Shown here one piece after another: positions 57,058-64,000 of a stretch of 64,000 nucleotides of DNA. Below the pieces are notes generated by a model. It was not told the origin of the DNA, did not search any database, and saw nothing but the letters and a program-made list of their open reading frames with translations. The DNA comes from Massariosphaeria phaeospora. Taxonomy: Eukaryota; Ascomycota; Dothideomycetes; Pleosporales. The first letter of the stretch is position 1, and every line of letters begins with the position of its first letter. A program made the translations under genes and the position numbers. The stretch is taken from the NCBI GenBank assembly GCA_011032825.1, contig JAADJZ010000021.1:62001-126000 (forward strand). The letters are read 5' to 3'.

Positions 57058-58241
57058 GCTTAGTAAACAATAGTTATTCAAAACATTAACGCGATAGAGT
57101 AAGCTATTTTACTTTTTATTATCTTTAAAAGCTGCTATTACTTCTTTGCTTAGTACAAGAAAAAAAATCTGCTTTAAAACTAGGTTATTGCAGTTTCTAA
57201 AAATAGCTAAACAATAAATAAACTTAAGCTGCAGTAGTTAAAGTACTTTAACAAGTATATAAAGAAAAAAGTTGTAAGCACTTATTAGCTCTTTATTATT
57301 AACAGCTATAAAAGCTACGACTCGCTCAATTTCTAGCAGTACTACAAGAAAAACAAGATTATTACTATTTACATACTTTTGTACTTATCGCACTTTCTAC
57401 AGCTTTTTAATATAAGTTGTTTTATTTTTTTTAAAAAAGCGTATAAGCGCTAAGCTAAAAAATTTATACGCAACTAAATTACTTACATTACAAAACTTAA
57501 GTTTTTACTATGCTTTATACGCGCTTATAATGTAGCAATTACTTTTAGTAATATCCAAAAAAAGCGTTTAAGCGCTAGATTAGTTCTATTTAACTTAAAA
57601 CAAGTTATAACAGCTTTTAACGTCTAGTTGCGTACTCTATTACTACTACTACTTATTAACAACAAGCCTTAGTAGTTGCAAACTTTAAGCAATACTTTTA
57701 AATTTAAGTTGCAATTAACGTTTGTAAAGGCAAGAATTTAAAAGTATGTAAATAGCTTACTAACGTCTATAGTAATAGCCTTTAAAAAAGTTTTAAAAAA
57801 AGCAGCAATTATTGCGTACAAGCTAGTGTTAGCGCAAAAAAAAATTACAAAGTTTTAAGCAGCAAATAAAGCTGCTACAAAACGTAGATTGCATAAAAAA
57901 AAGCAAGTTTAAGTAAAAAACATTTTGATAGTTAAATATAAAGCTTGTTTAACTGCTTTAAAGAAATTTAAAGCGCGTAGTAATAGAAAAAAACTAAAAA
58001 CGCAAGTGCGCGCTAAAGAAAGTAAGCTAACTTAAAAGTAATGCGAGTAGTGCAATTAACCTAAGCATAACTTGCGTACGTATAAGCAAGTAGTAAAAGT
58101 AAACTTTAAATAATATCTTAAGTTGCATTGTTTTATACAAAACTAAAGTAAGCTGTTTTGCGCTAGAATAGAGTAGTTTTAGTAGAAACTTAGCAAAAGT
58201 AGCTAGCTAACTCGTGTAGCTAGGTAACTCGTAAAGTACGT
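57058..58241 (+). mobile_element. Pogo/Fot1-like family 1 copy F, 5'-truncated
   Basis: Similarity to copy E starts near 57058 (corresponding to about 55645 in E) and runs to the right tip AAAGTACGT and TA at 58242-58243. The left 700 bp are missing; 56815-57057 before it is AT-rich DNA of unknown origin. Right-end word TACCTAGCTAC in complement. Confidence 0.78.
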
Positions 58242-58243
58242 TA

Positions 58244-58672
58244 TATAATATTATAAGTTTATAAATATAGTAACGTATTTAGGCTAGTAAATAGGTAGAG
58301 GTTGAGTTAGAGTTGAGTTAGCTTACGTTAGACTTCAACTCAACTCTAGCTTTAACCCGCGCTAGTTACTAAGCAGCTTGAGTTGAAGTTAAGTTAGAGT
58401 AGTTAAAGCTTAGAGTTGTAGTTAGGTCTTACATAATATTTACAACTTATATTAACATTAAGTTTTCTATGTATATTTATCACATTTATTTATTACAGTT
58501 TCTTAACTATTTAGGTAACTCTAACTTAACTTTTAACCTAGAGCTTTAACTACTCTAACTTAACCTCTACCTACGCTAGGTTAACTCTAACTTAACTTTA
58601 ACTTAAAGTTTGTGCGACTTATAACTCAACCTATACCTATCGATAAGTACTTTCTACTCATTCGCTAGCGTA
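58244..58672. repeat. Repeat element with GTTAGAGTTGAGTT-type arrays in inverted arrangement
   Basis: The left part (58290-58440) has many GAGTTAGAGTT/GTTAAG words, the right part (58500-58640) their complements, so the whole is an imperfect inverted repeat. The right edge TCATTCGCTAGCGTA matches the edge near 32862 and resembles the palindrome tips at 30057. Non-coding. Confidence 0.6.
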
Positions 58673-59467
58673 AACGTATTCTACTATTACTTTAGCTAAC
58701 TTATTACTTTAGCTAAAAAAGCTTAGCAGCACTAACTTACGTTACGCTTCTTTAATTTTATTGCTATTAAATAAAAAACCTACGTACGTTGTGCTTACAT
58801 TTAATTTAGAATATATCTTTGTATTTTTTTTGTACGTTTGCGCGTTATGCCTAGTTCTACTATAGTTTCTACAACGCCGTAAAGCTAGTTAAGCTAGTTT
58901 TTAATTACTACTACAAGTTTTTTTAAATTGCTAAAGCGCTGTAAACGCTTTAGTAGCTATTTACGCTATAGTAGTTTCATACTCTATAGTACTACTTTGC
59001 TAGATTCGCTTGCGCTTACGCGATTTCTGCTTTGTAAGCTTTGCTAATTGCTTTTTAAACTTTCTATTGCGAGTAGCAAGAAAAGCGTTTTAGTGCAGTA
59101 TAAGTTTACTACTTTTTATAAGCTACAAGAAGCTAGCCTAAGCTATAACAAGTAATCGAAAAAAGAAATTGCGTACTAGTTTTAACTAAAATTCAAACTC
59201 GTGCGTATTGCTTAGAGTTTTTGACTACTACAGCGTTTCTAGGTATAAAAGTGCTAGTAGAGTACGCAGCTGCACTTTAAAGCAATCTAACACTACTTGC
59301 GCGTTAATAAAAACTATTTGTAATACTTTAAAAGCTTTGCGGCAGTTTTTCTTTATAAATACATCAAAAAACGCGTTTTTAAAAGCTAGAAAGAAGCTTT
59401 TTTTGTTAATATAAAAAACGCGTTAGCGTGCTAAGTCTTTAACGCGCTAAAAGTACTTGCGCTTTAG
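58673..59467 (-). mobile_element. Pogo/Fot1-like family 2 copy 2e, interrupted by Gypsy 1b
   Basis: Begins ACGTATTCTACTATT with the word TTACTTTAGCTAA twice, continues collinear with copy 2d (14340-15100), and stops where the LTR starts at 59468 (..GCGCTTTAG). The remainder would lie beyond the window. A 68-codon plus-strand frame at 59208-59414 is a shadow of the minus-strand transposase. Confidence 0.72.
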
Positions 59468-59969
59468 TGTTTCAAATAGAAGCAATACTAGGTATCGTAA
59501 ACTAAGCAACAATGTAAAAAAGTTGTTAGAGCTTGCAAGTTTGCAAAACAAAAGTATAGCAATGCGCAAAGCAGAATTAAGTTAGCAGTTACGTAATAGT
59601 AATTAGTGCGATTAGAGCTTTAGCGGACTAAGTACACTAAGCAACGAACGCTTAGCTAGCCTAAAGCGCTTAGTAACTAAGCGCACTAAGTAGACTAAGT
59701 AGAATGCTTTTAGCAAAGAATTATAAAACTATATAGATTAGTAGAATTTCTTTTACAATTTTAATTCTTTGTAGTTAACTCTTTTAAGTACATTTTATAC
59801 ATAGATTAGATCTATAGGCAACAAATTGTTACTTTGTTATTCTATTTAAAAAAAAAATTAAAAATGTTTTTTTATTGTTATTAAGCTTTTTGAACATAGA
59901 ACAATTTCTTATGCGAAATCTTCGAGTTCAATCGCAATTACCTTTAGTAAAAGAACACCTCTAATAACA
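59468..59969 (+). repeat. 5' LTR of Gypsy 1b
   Basis: 502 bp, starts TGTTTCAAAT and ends CTAATAACA; homologous to the LTRs at 15813, 22406 and 48332. Confidence 0.85.
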
Positions 59970-60927
59970 CTTTAACTACTTTAGGTTTAAAACTAAAACA
60001 ATATAACAACTTTAGCAAGCTTAAGTAGTAGTAGTGCCAAAGCACTTTAACGCACTGCTAGCGCGATACTAGCTAAGCAAGCTAGCTAGATCAAAGTACT
60101 AAACGAGTAGATTAGCGAACTAGTAACAATAGTTGCAATTTTAAAGAGTTAAAAAACTAGTAGCGCTGCAAAGGCACCGTTTCTAGAAAAATATAGCAAA
60201 AAAAAAAAAGTTACAATTATTTTTTACAAATATCAATCTCTACTGCTGTTATTATGCGACAAGCTTTTTAACAGAATAAAATAAAATCTTTGCAGCTAGA
60301 ATGCACATAAAAGACAACGTAGCAAAGTAGTTTTAGCTACACGCAAACAACTATGTTAAGTGCAATAGCAAGTAAAAAATAAAGCAAAACACGCGACGCA
60401 TTTTTAAAAGCTAGAAATTGTTCAAAAAAAAGCTTTACACGATTTACGAGAAAGTAGACAAAACACAATAAGCAATAAACAAACTTAAACTACTACAACT
60501 AAAAAAATTTGCAAGTAAATACACAATTAAGTTTAAAAAAAATTAGGCTAAAGTAAATAACGTAGAAAAACGCAGCTTATGCAAGTTTTACTACGCAAAG
60601 TTAAAAAAACATGTAAAAAATAAAATTAGTTAAAATAAAAAACTTAAAGAACTTAAAGAGTTAATTAAAACTGTAGTACAAATTAACAACTAACTATAGC
60701 AGCAATAGTAGAAACGCAAAACTACTGTTAAACTATACATACAACTAATAAACACAATTAAAAAAACCTATTACTACGACCTAATAGATATCGACAGCGT
60801 TAAACAAATCTAGAATAACAAGCTACTACAAAAGCCATTTACTAAAAGAAACGCTACTTTAACAAAATAGTACTCCTAAAACAAACTGTTTAAAAAAAAA
60901 CGCTAAAAGCGTTACAACAGCAAAGCA

Positions 60928-60969
60928 TGTTTTTAATGCAACAAAGTAAAACACTTTTGTAAAAACTAC
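60928..60969 (+). pseudogene. Gag zinc-knuckle relic of Gypsy 1b
   Basis: Cys-Phe-stop-Cys-Asn-Lys-Val-Lys-His, then a Tyr codon (TAC) where the last Cys (TGC) of C-x2-C-x4-H-x4-C is expected. The stop and the Cys-to-Tyr change are both RIP-type. Confidence 0.65.
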
Positions 60970-62639
60970 TTAAAAATACAATAGAAAGTAGCAAGCGCAC
61001 AAGCTATTACTATTGCTATAGTTTAACTATAGCAAGTAGCTACACTATATTCAAAAGTTTACGAAAAACTAGAAAGCGAATAAGTTAAAGTTGAAAACTC
61101 GATAGCAAAGAAACTGTTAAATTAGAAAACGAAGCCTGCTTATCTACAAGAAAAAGAAATTACAAATTAACTCTAGAACTACGAGTACTAAATGTGCGAT
61201 AAAACTACTTACATTGCCTAGTACTACGACTAATAGTTTAAGAAACTACAAATTGAAAAACTACAAAAATAGAAAGCTGCAAACACAGCAATTGCACAGC
61301 AAGAACTAACAAAAAAAAGAATACAGTTCGCTAATAAAGACAATTACAAAACCTACTTTAGCACTAGTACAACAAAAAAAACTGCGTATACTACGCAAAT
61401 AATAAAATATTTACTTAGCAATAGCTAAAACTACTATTATACGTTTTACTTAAAGACAGCAAATGTACAGTAACAAAATGTTACGTATATAATTACAACA
61501 ACTAGTTTAAAAACTATAGTAGCAGCTGCAAATAAGCGCAATGTTTTAATAAAAAATGTTAAACATACTAGTTTTGCAAACATATTACAGAATAGTAGCT
61601 TATAAGTCTAAAGAACAAGAACTACTTAGAATGCAACAATAAGTTATGCATAGAAAACTACGACACGTGCTAAGCAGCACGCTAGCTTTTTTGCACACAA
61701 GAATGCACTATCTATTAGCTATAAAAAAATGCAATAGAATAAAATTTTAAGAATTAAAACTACAACAAACACCTATAGCTATAGAATGTTCTATTAACTA
61801 ATGCAAATACTACGAGCAATATAACATTCTAGAAAAACAAGCTTTAAAAGCTTTTTTAGCAAAAAACTAGCGGGCTACTAGACTTATAGTTAGAATAGTA
61901 AAAGTACTTTTAGCACAACCGTACAAAGCGTACAAAAAACGCAACTAAACAGAATTATATAAAAGTAAAAACAAAAGTTGCAAGCTAAAAACTTACTGCA
62001 CTACTTAATAGCAAAGCTGCCTAAACATTAGTCTCTCTAGAACAAGTAAAACAAAACAAAATACTTTACTAAGTTAAAAATTAACTAATACAAGTAGTGT
62101 TAGCTAACAGACAACTACTAAAATATAGAAACAGTTTAATTAACCTAAAAATTTAAAAAGTTAAGTTAAAAGTTGCGAGCATTAAGCACTAATAGTGTAT
62201 TAATATTATAAACTTTAAAAGTTCTAACATGTATATTAAGTACAACTAGCTACAAAAAAACAACTTTAATATTAATTAAAAAAACAAAACAATACGCAGC
62301 TAAAAGCTTAGAAAGAAAGTTGCTGTAGTACAACAAAACAACTTAACAATTTAAAGCTTACTTAAAAATAAAAAAATTAGTTTAATTGCACTTTACAAAA
62401 TCGCGAGAATCTGTAAGAAAAACTTTTAGCAAATAAGCATTATATAAATACAACAAGTTGCGCTTCTAGCGAACAAACTACGATTCAACTTTTTAAAAGA
62501 GCAAAAAGAGAAGTTCAAAAACTTCTCTACTAAATACCAAACGAAGTTTAAAAGTTTTTTTGAAAAAAACAAAAAGCACAACCTAGCTAACTACTAAAAA
62601 TAAAATTACAAGATTATTCTTGAAAAAGGAACAAAACTA

Positions 62640-63320
62640 CAGCTAAAACTAATGTATTCTCTAACTTACAACTAGCAAGAAAAATTAAAAAAATACATTT
62701 AAAAGAATATCTAGCGAGAATATATACAACTAAGCAAAAGCTTAATAGCTTCGCCAATATTGTTTGTACTAAAAAAAAACGAAGAATTAAAACTATGCGT
62801 AGACTATTAACAGCTTAACAATGTTATATAAAAAAACTAATACTTACTACTACTTATTTAAACGCTTATAAATTAACTTTAAAAAGTAAAACAAATTACG
62901 AAACTTAACGTACGAAACAGATACTATCGCATTAAAATTGCAAAAAAGCACGAATAGTTAACAGCTTTTAAAACTAGATACAAACTCTATAAATACTAAG
63001 TTATGCTATTTAAATTAACTAATACTTTAGCTACGTTTTAAGCTTTAATTAACAAAGTACTATACAAATACTTAGACATTTTTGTTACAGCGTACTTAGA
63101 CAACGTATTAATATACTTTAAAAAAACGTTTAAAGAACATTAAAAACATGTTAAAAAAGTGCTACAGAAAATAAAGCAGTACTAGCTACTACTTTACTTA
63201 AAAAAGTGTAAATTTCACGTTACAAAAACTAGCTATCTAAGATTTATTATTTTAAGAGAAAGTATGTTTATAAATTTAAAAAAAATTTAGACTGTACAAA
63301 AATAGCTAACTTCTAAAACA
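62640..63320 (+). pseudogene. Reverse transcriptase relic of Gypsy 1b
   Basis: Recognisable stretches in one frame with stops between: ELKLCVDY, YYRIKIAKKHE, TAFKTRYKLY, then VTAYLDNVLIYF where the catalytic YLDD appears as YLDN (GAC/GAT to AAC, a G-to-A change), and KCKFHVTKTSYL. Order and spacing match Ty3/Gypsy reverse transcriptase. Confidence 0.85.
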
Positions 63321-63334
63321 GTAAAAAACGTGTA

Positions 63335-64000
63335 ACGTAAACGATTACTAAGTAGCAGATATTACCGAGTAGCCGGAAATCTCTTGGCACAACCAACTTA
63401 TCTCAAAGAACATTAAATTAATTGCTATTGAACAAGAAACCTGCGTACGTTGTGCTAGCGCTAGATTTAAAAGCTTTTTCTATATTCTTTTAGCAGGTTC
63501 GGGCATTGTGTCTTGTATTACTATAGTTTCTACAGCGCTGTAAAGCTAGTTGTGCTCTTTTTTAACTCTTTTTACTACGCGCTTTCTTTAATAGCTAAAG
63601 CGCTGTATACGCTTTAGCAGCTACTTGCGCTAATTCGTTACTATACTCTATCGTACTACCTATCTAAATTTGCTTCCGTTTGCGCGATTTCCGCTTGGTT
63701 ATCTCTGCTAATTAATTTTCAAGCTCTTTAATATAGTAGTCCTCGAGCGCGTTCTAATGCAGCATTAATTCAGCTTCTTTTACAAGCTAAAAGAAGCTAC
63801 TTTGCGCTAAAGTAAGCGATCTAGTAATAGAATCGCGTACTAGCTTTAATTGTAATTCAAATTTAAGTGTATTGCTTGAAGTTTTTGACTGCTACGGCGT
63901 TTCTAGTGTAGGTAGTAGTAGTAGAGTACACAGTTGTACTTTAAGACAATTAAAAACTACCTGCGCATTGATAAAAACTAGCTTTAAAGCTTTAAAGGCT
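63335..64000 (-). mobile_element. Pogo/Fot1-like family 2 copy 2c, left part, less mutated
   Basis: Tip ACGTAAACGATTACTAAG after TA (63333-63334), word of the TTACCGAGTAGCC type, then sequence collinear with copy 2d from 14340. It keeps more C and G than the other family 2 copies. Transposase would be on the minus strand; the visible part is its 3' end. Confidence 0.8.

Larger units (their letters stand above)
59468..64000 (+). mobile_element. Gypsy-type LTR retrotransposon 1b, plus strand, running out of the window
   Basis: 5' LTR 59468-59969 followed by internal sequence that is the inverted counterpart of Gypsy 1a. Readable relics on the plus strand: a gag zinc knuckle at 60928-60969 and reverse transcriptase at about 62640-63320. 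At 63335 a pogo-like copy is inserted; in Gypsy 1a the same site (TA near 19028) is empty, so 1b presumably resumes past the window end. The flank before the LTR is TTTAG. Confidence 0.82.

Overview
The window looks like nuclear DNA of a filamentous ascomycete fungus (Pezizomycotina; the class cannot be settled from sequence alone). The signs are short GT-AG introns of about 48-60 nt with CTAAC/CTAAT-like branch sites, fungal gene families (a Git3-type GPCR, a heme-thiolate peroxidase, a fungal APH-like kinase), and a two-speed composition. Blocks of normal base composition with genes alternate with very AT-rich blocks made of repeats riddled with TAA/TAG stops, the footprint of repeat-induced point mutation (RIP, C-to-T on either strand).

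Layout. 1-1936: end of one DNA transposon and a complete pogo/Fot1-like copy. 1939-14289: gene-bearing block with a seven-transmembrane receptor (4846-6243, one in-frame 51-nt intron), a two-finger zinc-finger protein on the minus strand (8130-8849, N-terminus open) and a secreted chloroperoxidase-like enzyme (12247-13322, four exons). 14292-25703: nested AT-rich block: a pogo-like element split by a complete 7,093-bp Gypsy retrotransposon with AAATT target duplications, then a second pogo-like copy split by a MITE. 25706-29770: a small island holding three cytosolic ribosomal protein genes, RPL21 (minus) and RPS9 (plus) sharing a 207-bp divergent promoter, then RPS27 (plus). 29772-34691: AT-rich block with a 438-bp near-perfect palindrome, a pogo-like copy and a MITE. 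34694-40400: gene block with an APH-family kinase (35114-36125), a Cys/Pro-rich locus of doubtful integrity (36529-37390), a small conserved fungal protein (37830-38240), a 270-bp MITE and a minisatellite. 40400-64000: nested AT-rich block with several pogo-like copies, a second Gypsy element about 10.2 kb long including insertions, a solo LTR, a 47-bp minisatellite, and a third Gypsy copy running to the window end.

The single-copy genes are unrelated to each other apart from the ribosomal protein cluster. The most unusual signal is in the transposons. Each pogo-like copy carries, just inside its conserved ACGTA-type tip, a word of about 10-12 bp present twice at each end. The word differs strongly from copy to copy, yet the left and right ends of one copy agree once C-to-T change is allowed for. 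The MITE family carries the same word as one element end of the autonomous family, which suggests word-matched partners. This reading was done by eye and needs alignment of all genomic copies.
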